From Phallus indusiatus (taxonomy: Eukaryota; Basidiomycota; Agaricomycetes; Phallales; Phallaceae), in assembly GCA_027605045.1 (NCBI GenBank), contig JAQFWX010000003.1:2542001-2606000 (forward strand): 64,000 nt of DNA. Reading direction: 5' to 3'. This document shows, piece by piece, positions 45,762 through 57,317 of this stretch; position 1 is the stretch's first letter, and each line of letters starts with the position of its first letter. The notes under the pieces were generated by a model. The model worked only from the letters and a program-made list of their open reading frames with translations, was not told where the DNA came from and ran no database searches. The position numbers and the translations under genes were made by a program.

Positions 45762-46956
45762 CTGTCGCGCGCTCTGCGTTTCTGAATACTAATTGGCGTA
45801 GAGAAAGGAATTAATCCCGGTTAAATCCTGTGTTATGCTGGAAAGAATAACTATACTGAAAACATACAAATTTCAAATGCTCGGGGGTCCCTCGAATAAA
45901 TTTTGTTTTTTTTGCGTCTTTATACAACGTTTAAAGAATAAGAACGAAACACTATTCAAACGAAATAAAAACATACTTTTTTCCTTTTGCTGTTTGATAG
46001 CACCGCCACTATCCGTGTTGGGAACTGACAAATATTACCCCAGAAATTAGGCTCTTCTGCAAAAGAAAAAAACATAACGCACTCTTGCTTGGTTTCGCAA
46101 CTTGCGGGATGACATCAGAAGGGGCTGGTCCGTAATACCTAGACTTTGGGGCGAGTGATCGGTACCCTCTATGGGATAGTGAGACATTCAGATGTGAGCA
46201 TGAGGAATGTGAAACAAAATGAAAGAAATGAAAAAATGGGGGTAAAATCGTTGGCAACGTTAAACGCTGTAGATTTTGAGATCGCACATGCACATGTAGC
46301 ATTTTCACATCCTTGGAAATTCAAGCTCCGCTTTATTTCGGCAGGTGCTGCCGGATGGTCAATGGTCAACGCGATTTACCGTCAACTTGTCAAAGTATTC
46401 AATGACGAAGAAACAGAGAGATACTTTCAAGGACATCTACCAATTCCTATTGATCTTTTTCGAGTATTCCCAGGCGATGAGAAAGTAGACCCTGATAAGG
46501 TGACTGAAATACTGTGAAATGCTCTGGGTCGGTTTAACTTTAACCTCGTTGATCGTTTCTTTAAAGAACTACGAAAAATTTCCAAGCGCATGTCATTATA
46601 AGGTTCGCGCCAAGCCCGTCCTCCCCAAAGAAGAGGTTTTACTCGACGACGGTTCTCAATCACTTTAGGAATGGAAAGAGTTTTGGGAAAAAATGAGGGA
46701 TCAAGTAAGGAGGTATTGTGTCAATGTTTCTTTCTTTGGATCTGTATATAATAGAGATAATAATGATGTATGAAAAATTCGAAAACTAAAAAATATTTCA
46801 CACACGGCGAAAACAGCCGCGGATTTTGCACGTGCAAGGGACTTGGTGTTGCAGCACTTCTAGTTGTAATTTGTAGTATGTATTCGTGACGGAAAAAAAA
46901 ATTGTTATACAGGATAAATATCAAAAGTCACCGCGGTGACAATACAAAAATAAAGC
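45762..46956. other. Intergenic with one possible short gene
   Basis: Apart from the frame at 46146-46517, nothing is supported. It contains the 3' flank of the first P450 gene on the minus strand. Confidence 0.4.
46146..46517 (+). CDS. Possible short hypothetical protein, 123 aa
   Basis: Open frame with a protein-like second half (SMVNAIYRQLVKVFNDEE, then YFQGHLPIPIDLFRVFPGDE) ending TEIL. The first 40 residues are less convincing, so the true coding part may begin at an internal Met or after an acceptor. No neighbour suggests a role. Could be chance. Confidence 0.3.
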   Translation: MGRVIGTLYGIVRHSDVSMRNVKQNERNEKMGVKSLATLNAVDFEIAHAHVAFSHPWKFKLRFISAGAAGWSMVNAIYRQLVKVFNDEETERYFQGHLPIPIDLFRVFPGDEKVDPDKVTEIL

Positions 46957-49049
46957 TCAAAGATCCAGGTTCTCAAGTGTACGAACTGCCGAGGAAGATC
47001 TGGGAATGAACCGGCAATTGAAAGTCTGTGGTCGCCTGCGAGAAATGGTTAGTGCCAAACATGACGAAAATTTTTCACAATCATACAAAACCACTCCAGA
47101 ATCAAAGTCCTCTTCTCCAGGAAGTTCAGCTCCATTCTCTCCGTGCTTCGGAAGGATGTGAAATAGATGGAGAACACAAGCACTGACAATAAATGCGGTA
47201 TTTTCCGCGAAGTATTGACCGGGACAAACTCTTCATATGAGTGGTCGATATGTATGTATTGAATAACGGCGATACGATTAATAAAACGCACCTTCGCCCA
47301 AATCCAAATCCAAATTCAGGTACAGGCGTGCTCTCGTTCAAAAATCTCTCTGGCTTGAATTCGTCGGCATCCGGGCCATACACAGATTTACTTCGCAGCA
47401 ATGTCCTGATAAGATGGTTATCAATTAATGGTCTGAAATCTAATACTTCTTACCATGAAGTTCCGAATACGATCGTTTTCTTTGGAATGAAATATCCGTT
47501 AACAACATCGTCCACAGCAAGTAGGTGCGGAACAGCACTAGGAGCGACGGTATTCCATCTCAATACCTCATGCACCACGGCCCGAACATATTTTAATCTC
47601 GCAAAATGTTCGAAGGAAGGCAAACCATCACAGCCAACGACCTCATCGAGTTCTTCTTGCGCCCGCTTTTGGACGTGAGGATGTAATAACATAGCGCGTA
47701 TAAAGAGCAAGATATATGCATCCGTCTGCTGAGATATCTAACAGTGGTAATTTCGCGGCTATAGGTCTGACTTACGGTGTCAATACCGGCCAGATAAACT
47801 GAACCCAGAACCGTTTTGATAGTATCTTCATAGTCGGCGGGACGATTCGGGTCATTTTCGAACTGTTCCATGAACGAGGTGGCAATACAAGGAACAGCAT
47901 TTCCATTTCGCTATAATAATATATATTAATACGAGATCTCCTTAAGAAGAAGGACCGAGTACTAAGGCCGACTTGACAAATTCCATTGGTTTATCGTTCA
48001 TTTCCTGAGAATTGATTTTAAGTTTGTTCAGCTTCCGGCGGAATTCAGCACCTGGGAACCACATAGGTATGTACTTCACTAACGAAAGACGCTTAATACA
48101 TAAGTTGGATCGGTGAAGGCAAGTACTCACAAAGAGGTACAATATCTACCCAAAAGGTTCCTGGCATTCCTGCTTTGGAAAGCTCCAAGGCCATTTTTTC
48201 AGATAGGACAAGATATGGATTTGCCTCAGAGGTGGCTTGAATTCCATAAGTTGCCTATTGCATTCGAATTCATCGAGTTTTTCAATGATCTATGGGCATA
48301 CCTCTAATACAATAGCTCCCATAACAAAGCGAATATGTGAGCGAAAACGATCTGGAGATTGGTAGAGCAATTTCAACAAGACGCTACAAAGCAAATCATT
48401 AACAAGGTTTTTAATAAGAATGATTATGCCTTAGTACCTGGTATATCTCATTTGAACCTCGCGGTAATCCTGGACAGCATTTTGATTAAAGTATTGGTGG
48501 AAGTGAGCTCTGTGTTGTCTCCATCGCTCGCCATAGGGCATCATAATAACAGTCCAATCCATTCCTACCCTACGCATGAAATATAGGATTGACGTCATTA
48601 GAAAGGATTACAGATTGTACACACAACTCGTTCAAGACGACTGAATGCGGCCTATCTGAATAAATATGACCTCTTTTCTCAAACAGTTCTCGCGCAAGCT
48701 CATATGAATTTACGAAAAGTAAAGAGATACCGAAGACATTCAAATAGACCAAATCACCTCAATAAACATTCAGATTACGCAGCCCGCAATCAAACAACAA
48801 AGACTAACCATATTCCTGTGCCCATCGATTGAAGGTGAACCATTCTTTGTTTGTCGGTAAATTGAACACATTTCCAATCAGAAAGTGGCCAGGCGGACCG
48901 GGAGGAAGTTTCAAACCTTCTAGTAAAAATATAAATTTTCAAGGATATTTAACTAACAACTTACCTCGGGGAACTTTGCGGCTCAACCGCTGGTAAATCA
49001 GGTAGAAGGCCGCTCCCGCGAGTCCCCAAAAGAATGTGTGGAACTGCAT
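46957..49049 (-). CDS. Cytochrome P450, copy A
   Basis: Multi-exon minus-strand gene. N-terminal membrane anchor (TFFWGLAGAAFYLIYQRLS), Pro-rich hinge LPPGPPGHFLIGN, DLVYLNVFGISLLFVNS, GERWRQHRAHFHQYF, the I-helix region LAGIDT after YEDTIKTVLGS, QKRAQEELDEVVG, the ExxR helix HEVLRWNT, the PERF motif FKPERF, and the heme loop FGFGRRVCPGQYF, whose Cys ligand exon follows an intron placed inside the loop. The tail reads FNCRFIPRSSSAVRTL. All catalytic landmarks are intact, with no frameshift. The set resembles fungal P450s annotated as O-methylsterigmatocystin-oxidoreductase-like (CYP620/CYP5037-like; exact family not verified). The product is an ER monooxygenase; substrate unknown. It is in head-to-head inverted duplication with copy B. 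Confidence 0.85.
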
Positions 49050-49084
49050 GGCAGTGATACGCAAGGAATATGTGGGAGAATAAG

Positions 49085-49092
49085 TATTTATA
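49085..49092 (-). promoter_or_regulatory. TATA box of P450 copy A
   Basis: tataaata on the minus strand, only 36-43 bases before the ATG at 49049. The same element and spacing occur before copy B. Confidence 0.65.
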
Positions 49093-50220
49093 CGATCAAC
49101 CAATAACGCACATATCTCAATAGTAACCTCTTTTTGACTAGCCGTCGGGTAAGCCATAAACTCGAATCTTCTATTGGATATTTCCAAACAGACTAATATC
49201 ACTGTGAGACCCCGTGGACGTGGAATGATAGCGTTCACGTGATCAAAATTCTTCTGGAAATAACTATCTCAATCAAGCTAAAGCTCTATAAAGCCTAAGG
49301 TCAAAAAATGCTATCTGTCCATCGATCTCGCTTTGGAAACAGAATTTGTGATTGATTAACAAATGGCTGAAAGATAACGACAATAAATATCTCGAATGAG
49401 TGTTTTTGAATTTGCTTCGAGGGATTTTGACACGGGATGGAAAATAGAAGTGACGCTAGAAGCTGTGAGAACTTCGATGTCACCGCGCTTCGGGCAGAAA
49501 GATTCGTTTCCTGATGTACACCTCAATCCGCCTTGAATTGAAATCAGGAGCTGAATTATTTAGGCTGGAGTTAACACTTTGTATGAAAGAATCAAGCGCT
49601 GTATACGGTACGGTGCCGACCCCTACGTGACGCGACCATAAACTGAGGTACTAGTACGCTTGACCACAAAAACCGGGCAGAACTTATTTGTTACAACTAT
49701 GTATAATGAATCACTATGCAAAGAGTCGAGTCAATCCCAGAATCCTTAGCTTTTTTTTGTAACGGCAACATTCAATCAAAAAATTTGGGGTTGAAGTATA
49801 TGATTATTCGGAGAGATTAATATTATTATATTACTGACATAACCTATTTTATGCGTGGCTAGTAAGAGAACAGCCACCTGTCCGGTGCTTCAGCTTCAGA
49901 GCCGGAACCCAGATCATTGGTTTGTGCATCGCATCGAAGTTCTCACAACCGCTAGCGTCACTTTTATTTCCGTCCCACGTCAAAATCGAGATCGGTGGAA
50001 AGATAGCATTTTTTGACCTTTATAGAGCTTTGGCTCGACTGAGATCTGGATCGTCTTTTTCTTTTCAGAAGAATTTTGAACACGTGAACGCCATCGTTTT
50101 ACGGGGTCTCACAGTGATATTAGTCGGTTGGGCGAATATCCAATAGGAGATGCGAGTTTATGACTTACCAGGCCGCTAGTCAAAAAGAGGTCTAGAGAGA
50201 TGTGTGTCATTGGTTGATCG
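49093..50220. other. Head-to-head P450 promoter region with inverted repeat arms
   Basis: Left arm (to about 49480) and right arm (about 49925 onward) are diverged inverted copies, e.g. ggggtctcacagtgatatta at 50103 is matched on the minus strand near 49190-49210, and agatagcattttttgacctt at 50000 near 49300. The middle (about 49555-49895) is a direct repeat of 52998-53295. Confidence 0.7.
49555..49895. repeat. Spacer repeat, copy 1 of 2
   Basis: About 300 bases alignable to 52998-53295 in the same orientation. Shared anchors: gacgcgaccat, ggtactagtacgctt, cgggc(a/t)gaacttatt, and the end (c/t)acctgtcc-like block near 49875 / 53280. It is not part of either gene. Confidence 0.7.
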
Positions 50221-50228
50221 TATAAATA
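50221..50228 (+). promoter_or_regulatory. TATA box of P450 copy B
   Basis: tataaata ending 36 bases before the ATG at 50264, mirror image of the copy A promoter. Confidence 0.65.
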
Positions 50229-50263
50229 CTTATTCTCCCACATATTCCTTGCGTATTACTGCC

Positions 50264-52396
50264 ATGCAGTTCCACACAGTCTCTTGGGCTTTTGTGGGAC
50301 TCACGGGAGCGGCCTTTTACCTGACTTATAAGCGGCTGAGCCGTAAAGTTCCCCGAGGTAAGTTGTCAGTTATATGTCCTTGAGAGTTATATGTTTTCAT
50401 AAAAAAGGTTTCAAACTTCCTCCCGGTCCACCTGGTCGCTTTCTGGTTGGGAACCTGTTCGATCTACCAACAACCAAAGAATGGTTAACTTTCAACAACT
50501 GGGCCAAAGAATATGGTCAGCGCATTTTACTCAACCGGAGGCTGCATTTTTTGAATTTTTGCTCAGGCGATCTGGTCTATCTGAATGTCTTCGGTATCTC
50601 CTTGCTTTTCGTGAACTCATATGAACTTGCACAAGAACTGCTCGACAAAAGAGGTCATATTTATTCGGAAAGAGTGCAATCAGTCGTCTTGAACGAGTTG
50701 TGTGTACGATCTCAGATTTTTCTAATGACTCCAATTATATATTTCGTGCATAGGATAGGAATTGATTGGTCTTTTATTATGATGCCTTATGGCGAGCGAT
50801 GGAGACAAAACAGAGCCTACTTCCACCGATACTTTAATCAAAATGCTGTCCAGGGTTATCGCGAGGTTCAAATGAAACATACCAAGTAATAAAAAACACG
50901 GTTCTCGACTTGAATGGATTCGCTACTCATTTCTATTCTTAGGGCCTTGCTGAAACTGCTTCGTCAGTCACCGGATCGTTTCCGTTCTCATATTCGCTTC
51001 ATCGTGGGTGCTATTGTATTGGAGGTATGACCGTATACTATTCGCAATTGGCTGCTAGGCGCAATATCAGTAGGTTGCATATGGGATTAAAGCCACCTCC
51101 GAAGAAAACCCATACCTCGTCCTATCCGAAAAAACAATCGTAGAAATTGTTAAAGCTGGTGTACCAGGAACCTATTTGGTGGATGTCGTACCCATTCGTA
51201 CGTAATAGCTTTAATTCAAATCTTTCATGACCCACATAGAATATCTTCGATAGTAAAACACCTGCCAGTGTGGTTTCCCGGCGCAAATTTTCGCCGTGAG
51301 CTCCACAAATTGAGGACGAATACCCAGACAATGAAAAATAAACCTGTAGAATTTATCAAGTCCGCTTTGGTACGTTATTTGCTTGAGAGGGATGCGTAGT
51401 AACTTCGACACAATATGTCATCATATAGAGAGAGGGACGGGCTGTTCCCTGTATCGCTACTTCATTCATGGAGCAATTCGAGAGAGATCCTGATCGTCCT
51501 GCCGACTATGAAGAGATTGTCAGAAATGTTATCGGTACTGTTTATCTAGGTGGGATAGACACCGTAAGTCAGCCTGAGGGTTTATAAATCACTGTTCTTA
51601 ATGTTTCAATAGGTCGATGCATATCTCTTGCTCTTTATACGTGCTATGCTAATACATCCTCACATTCAAAGACGGGCACAAGAGGAACTCGATGAAGTCG
51701 TCGGCTCTGATAGTTTACCGTCTTTCGATCATTTATCAAGGCTAAAATACGTTAAAGCCGTATTACACGAAGTATTCAGGTGGAATACTGTTTCTCCTGC
51801 TGGTGTTCCACATTTACTTGCCGTGGACGACATTGTTAACGGCTATTTCATTCCCAAGGGAACGATTGTAATCGGAAATTCTTGGTAAAAACTGTCCAAA
51901 TGCAGGGTATTAGTTTCACCGGGCTAAAAATTTACTAGGACGTTACTCCGAAGTAAATCTGTGTATGGTCCAGATGCCGACGAATTCAAGCCAGAGAGAT
52001 TCTTAAATGAGAAGACGCCTCTACCAGATTTTGGATTTGGATTTGGACGACGGTGTGTCATATTGCTTGTATCACCATTATTCAATGCATATTTATACAT
52101 ACATCAATCACTGATAACAAGAATTTGTCCCGGTCAATACTTCGCCGAAAGTACCGTGTTTATTGTCTGTGCTTGTGTCCTCCATCTATTTCACATTCTT
52201 CCGAAACACGGGGAGAATGGAGCTGAACTTCCTGGAGAAGATGATTTTGATTCTGGGGTGGTTTTGTCAGTTAATGTTAAGTCTATTGATCACTTCCGCT
52301 AATAAATATCATCACAGGCGACCGAAAAGCTTTAATTGCCAGATTATTCCAAGATCTTCTCAAGCTATCCACACACTTGAAGAGCTGGACATCTAG
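50264..52396 (+). CDS. Cytochrome P450, copy B
   Basis: Multi-exon gene from ATG 50264. Anchor helix (WAFVGLTGAAFYLTYKRLS), LPPGPPGRFLVGNLFDLP hinge, DLVYLNVFGISLLFVNSYEL, MMPYGERWRQNRAYFHRYF, HLPVWFPGANFRRELHK, YLGGIDT in the I-helix, RRAQEELDEVVGSDSLPSF, ExxR as HEVFRWNT, FKPERFLNEKTPLPDF, and heme loop FGFGRRICPGQYF, interrupted by an intron before the Cys. The last exon (from about 52319) gives RPKSFNCQIIPRSSQAIHTL and stops at 52396; without that splice, translation would end at 52302. All landmarks intact. Sister of copy C, with which it forms a tail-to-tail inverted duplication. Confidence 0.87.
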
Positions 52397-52441
52397 AGCT
52401 TTAGCTTAATCAGGCTGTCCTTCGCATCGTAACTCCAACAG

Positions 52442-52870
52442 AGGCACAAAGAGTTCTGTGTACCTTTGACAACTTGACGCCAAATCAGTTTCTTTTTATT
52501 TCACTGTATATTAGCTATTTATCGTTTCGCGATTTCATTCTCACAAACTCCGCGCATGGCAATACAAAGATCTGAACTTATCCCTTTTACATTCTATAGC
52601 ACGACCTCAATTTGTCAGTCGTCTGACTATGGGCTTGAATTGCGTAATACCGATGCTTGCGGCCTCACACGAAATGACTCTCCAGTCACATTCCGACCGT
52701 TAAAAGTTAGCCAATTTGAATAGTTTCAAGCCCCTATAGTATAACCGCCATATAAGGTGCGGACCGATCCCGTCAGAGCTCTGCCACCAATAATGCCATA
52801 GGTCGTACCATAATACGGATACGGTGCAAAGATGTATCGTATCTACACATATACTGTATAGTGCTACCAG
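52442..52870. repeat. Inverted repeat, left arm
   Basis: Its reverse complement matches 53325-53752. Anchors: agagttctgtgtacctttga (left) with its complement near 53730-53745; cgcgatttcattctcacaaa with its complement near 53645-53670; gatgtatcgtatct with its complement near 53348. Confidence 0.8.
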
Positions 52871-52997
52871 TGAACCTTAAAATAAAATAAAGGAGTTTGA
52901 GGGATTTGTTGGAATCCCAGGCACGATGGTGTAGCGGACGCACGAAGGTGTAGTCTATTGGCGCCGTGACTGGGGACTATATACAGGAGTAACTCAT

Positions 52998-53295
52998 ATT
53001 CCAACAGGATTGAACGGGCTGGAGATAATATGCTGTTTGTACGAAAGAATCACGAGTCGTATAAGGTACTAGTACGGGACCCATACTGTGACGCGACCAT
53101 GAACTGCGGTACTAGTACGCTTAACCAAAAAAAAACGGGCTGAACTTATTCATTTCAACTCAAGGTAAATGCGTGGAGTTGATTCAATCCAGACTCCCTA
53201 GCTCTTTCGGAGAGATTCATTAATTCGCTGAATCACTGGCATAGCCAACATATTATATGCGTGACAAGTAAAAAAGAACGGCTACTTGTCCTCAT
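52998..53295. repeat. Spacer repeat, copy 2 of 2
   Basis: Direct copy of 49555-49895, here at the centre of the B/C palindrome. Confidence 0.7.
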
Positions 53296-53324
53296 ACTCC
53301 TTTACTTTGTTTTAGGGGTCAGCA

Positions 53325-53752
53325 TTATACAGTGGACGTGGAGATACGATACATCTTTGTACCGTATCCGTATCACGGTACGACCTCATCACTAAAGGCA
53401 GAGCTCCGATGAAGTCGGTCTGCACTTTATATGCCGGTTATACTAAAAAGGCTTGAAACTTTTCAAGTTGGCTAATTAAAAGTCGTAATATGAACATGTG
53501 ACTGGCTTGTCATCCCAGGTCATTTGGTGTGAGGCCGCAAGCATCGGCATGCAAGTCAAACCCATAGTCAGACACCTGACAAATTGAGGTCGTGCCATGA
53601 AATGTAAAGAGATAGGTTCAGATCTTTGCGATGCCATGCGCGGAGTTTGTGAGAATGAAATCGCGAAACGATGAACAGCTAATATACAGTGAAACAAAAA
53701 AAAATTGGTTTGTCGTCGAGTTGTCAAAGGTACACAGAACTCTTTATGACTC
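53325..53752. repeat. Inverted repeat, right arm
   Basis: Reverse-complement partner of 52442-52870; continues into the 3' end of P450 copy C, so the duplicated block includes gene plus 3' flank. Confidence 0.8.
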
Positions 53753-53778
53753 TGTTGAGTTACGGTGCGAGGGACATC

Positions 53779-55932
53779 CTAATTAAGATCCAAATCTTCA
53801 AGCGTGTGGACAGCCTGAGAAGATCTTGGAATAATCTGGCAATTAAAGCTTTTCGGTCTCCTGCGATGATATTTATTAGCAAAAGTGATCAATAGACTTA
53901 ACATTAACTGACAAAACCACCCCAGAATCAAAATCATCTTCTCCAGGAAGTTCAGCTCCATTCTCCCCGTGTTTCGGAAGAATGTGAAATAGATGGAGGA
54001 CGCAAGCACAGACAATAAACACGGTACTTTCGGCGAAGTGTTGACCAGGGCAAATTCTTGTTGTTGGTGATTGATATATATGTATTGAATAATGGTGATA
54101 CAAGCAATATGACACACCGTCGTCCAAATCCAAATCCAAAATCTGGTAGAGGCGTCTTCTCATTTAAGAACCTTTCTGGCTTGAATTCGTCGGCATCTGG
54201 ACCATACACAGATTTACTTCGTAATAATGTCCTAGTTAAATTTTCAGCTCTGTGAAACTAATAGCATGTGATTGCACAGTCCCTACCAGGGATTGCCAAA
54301 TATAATTGTTCCCTTGGGAATAAAATAGCCGTTAACAACGTCGTCCGCGGCAAGTAAATGCGGAATACCGGCAGGAGAAACAGTATTCCACCTGAATACT
54401 TCGTGTGATATGGCTCTAACATATTTTAGCTTTGATAAATGATCGAAAGATGGTAAACTATCAGATCCCACGACTTCATCGAGTTCCTCTTGTGCCTGTC
54501 TTTGAATGTGAGGGTGTAATAGCATAGCACGTATAAAGAGCAAAAGATATGCATCGACCTATTGAAACATTAAAATTAGTGATTCATAAACCCTCAGGCT
54601 TGTTAAGATGGCTCACGGTGTCTATCCCAGCTAGATAAACATTACTAACAACATCTTTGACAATATCTTCATAGTTGGCGGGTCGATCAGAATCGCTCTC
54701 GAATTGCTCTATGAATGAAGCAGCGACACAGGGAACAGCCTGTCCCTCTCTCTATGATGACACAGTGCGTCAAAATCACCACGCATCCTTCGCAAGTAAA
54801 TAATGTACCAAAGCTGACTTGATGAATTCCATAGGTTTTTCTGTCATTCTCTGGGCATTTATTTTCACTTGGTGGAGCTCGCGGCGAAAATTTGCGCCAG
54901 GAAACCACATTGGCAGGTGTTTTACTATCGAAGATATTCTACGCGGTCCGGTCATGCAAGACTTGAATTAAAGCTATTACGTACGAATGGGTAAAACATC
55001 TACCAAATAGGTTCCTGGTAAACCAGCTTTAGCAAGTTCTGAGATCGTTTTTTCGGATAGGACGAGGTATGGGTTTTCCTCGGAGGTGGCTTTAATCCCA
55101 TATGTGACCTATTGTTATTATACTTAGTAGCCAATTGCGAATAGCATACGGTCATACCTCCAATACAATAGCACCCACGATGAAGCGAATATGAGAACGG
55201 AAACGATCCGGTGATTGACGAAACAGTTTCAGTAAGTCTCTTAAGAATAAAAATCAGTAGTTAATCCAAGCTCTGTCGAGGAGCGTGTGTCTCTTAATTA
55301 CTTGGTATGTTTCATTTGAACCTCGCGATAACTCTGGACAGCAGTTTGGCTGAAAAATTGATGAAGATATGCTCTAATTCGTCTCCACCTGTCGCCATAG
55401 GGCATCATAATGACAGACCAGTCTATTCCGATTCTAATATCAATAGAATGGTTGACTTCGTCAGACAGAATTTGGAGCTCAAACCTGGAGTTTACATACA
55501 ACTCATTCAAGACGACTGAATGGACCCTATCCGAATAAATATGACCTCTTTTGTCAAAGAGTTCTTGTGCAAGTTCATACGAGTTCACGAAAAGCAAGGA
55601 GTTACCAAAGACATTCAGATAGACCAGATCGCCTGAGCAAAATTTCAAAAAAATGCAGCCTCTAGTTGAGCAAAATGCGCTGACCATACTCCTTGGCCCA
55701 ATTATTGAAAGTTAACCATTCTTTGGTTGTTGGTAGATCGAACAGGTTCCCAACCAGAAAGCGACCAGGTGGACCGGGAGGAAGTTTAAGACCTTTTTAA
55801 TGATGAAGAGATCGCCAAGTAATTAATCGGCAACTCACCTCTGGGTATTTTCTGACTCACTCGCTGGTAAAGCAAGTAAAAGACAACACCTGTGATTCCA
55901 ACATAGGCCAAAAAGGAAGCATGGAACGGCAT
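53779..55932 (-). CDS. Cytochrome P450, copy C
   Basis: Minus-strand multi-exon gene from ATG 55932. Anchor (FHASFLAYVGITGVVFYLLY), LPPGPPGRFLVGN hinge, DLVYLNVFGNSLLFVNSYEL, MMPYGDRWRRIRAYLHQFF, YLAGIDT, RQAQEELDEVVGSDSLPSF, ExxR as HEVFRWNT, FKPERFLNEKTPLPDF, FGFGRRICPGQHF heme loop with an intron inside, and a C terminus RPKSFNCQIIPRSSQAVHTL ending LEDLDLN. Intact. From the ExxR helix to the stop it is almost identical to copy B, whereas N-terminal exons differ more, suggesting recent duplication or gene conversion of the 3' half. Confidence 0.87.
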
Positions 55933-57141
55933 AGCAGTAGAATCATGTGTGGGGAAAGAGCAAAGTATTTATGGGAACTCCTATCTTTCAGACTTCTTTT
56001 TGATCAGCTTGACTGCCAGTGCCAATTTAATCGTGAGCGCCTTTACCTATTGGGTATCATTCCGACTACTAGTGTCGTTCAAGGTTAGTGGCACTAGTTC
56101 TAGTTTGATGTCTTGGTAAATAAATTCAAAAGATTGTCAAACTGGGGTCTCGATTAGATTATTACACAACACAAATTTTTGACAGAGGGATCGCTTCCAT
56201 CGGATTCAAGCGGAGACCGGTACCGTTTATCAATAACATTCGTCGAGCTAATTGATTTCGTCCCAAAGTACGTGGATAGAGATAAGCTGCGTCATGCGTA
56301 ATATATAGCTGTAATAAGCGAGAGATCTTAACATCAATATCGGCCAATTTCCTTACTTGACGCGTATAAATTTGCCCTAATTTCACAAGAGTTCCGTAGT
56401 CTACTCTGAGTGATGCATTTCCCGCATGTAGATCACATAATTTGGGGTATGATCCTTCCCTGATACCAGGTCATTTTAATAGCAATTGGACGAGATCTTC
56501 CATTCATCGGGTAAATCGCAATCTTATACTTTCAAAAACCAGTGGCATGGTCTGGCGCAATATGGAAAGAGTCTCATGAAAAAACTAAGTGCAGTTCTCG
56601 TTGTAATGTCTTCAGAGGCACTCAAACGCATAATAAGATTTCTGTGTTGTTGTCTGTCCTTATAGGAACTGCATGCATGATTTTTATCACGTCCATCCGG
56701 CAAAGCTTCTCCTGTAACCCTTAAATAACCAGCTGTACTGTACATGCCTTGGCTTCCGAAGCCTCAGAAGGCTTGATTTACCAGTGAATGAAATAAGGTC
56801 AATGCTCACTGGAGCTGGTAAATCTCCAAACGGAGCTTCATGTTATTAACAAGGAACTTGTGCATACCTGATTAGATTTATTTAGTACCAATTATTAGTC
56901 TAAATTCTTTCCATTTGGTTGTGTGATGTTAGAGTAAGGACAGTGGTAATAACAAGGTGCACAGACAAACTGACGATGGTCATGGTCATTGCAGTTGTGA
57001 CAAGCCGGACCTAATCACCGTCCCTGAGAAAAGTTGAAACTAATAAGCGAATGTCGACTGCTGTCCGCACCATCCCGTTGCCAGCTCTATCTCTTCTATG
57101 GACAAGCCGGAGCCATGCAGGACAATTGAGGACAATTCAAC
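55933..57141. other. Intergenic with a coding relic
   Basis: A tataaata-like element (cataaata, minus, 55966-55973) lies about 34 bases before copy C's ATG. Otherwise only the relic at 56162-56510 is notable. Confidence 0.45.
56162..56510 (-). pseudogene. Coding relic with in-frame stop, unidentified
   Basis: On the minus strand a frame starts MEDLVQLLLK, meets a TGA, then continues in the same frame for about 100 codons: EGSYPKLCDLHAGNASLRVD, YGTLVKLGQIYTRQVRKL, RLLQLYITHDAAYLYPRTLG, ending SKICVV. Composition is protein-like. The early stop and missing flanks suggest a pseudogene; an intron across the stop cannot be excluded. Family not recognised. Confidence 0.35.
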
Positions 57142-57175
57142 TATAAAGCGCATGGACATGACCTGGCGCTTTATA
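57142..57175. promoter_or_regulatory. Perfect inverted repeat carrying TATA on both strands
   Basis: tataaagcgc (57142-57151) is repeated as gcgctttata (57166-57175) with a 14-base spacer, so both strands have a TATAAA element. It lies about 145 bases before the ATG at 57318 and could serve as promoter, operator-like site or hairpin. Confidence 0.6.
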
Positions 57176-57317
57176 AAACGTCCAAGTATCTATGTCTCGC
57201 AGCACCCCGTTACCCTGTAACCTAACTCAGTCTTTGTGATTTCACTTGGTAAGCATCATACAATTTTTTTAAAAAGAAAAATAGTCTCATATTTTGTGTC
57301 TTCTGGAAGGTCACAAT

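Larger units (their letters stand above)
52397..53778. other. Tail-to-tail spacer between P450 copies B and C
   Basis: Two inverted repeat arms flank a central unduplicated part that contains the second spacer repeat (52998-53295). No gene supported. Confidence 0.7.
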
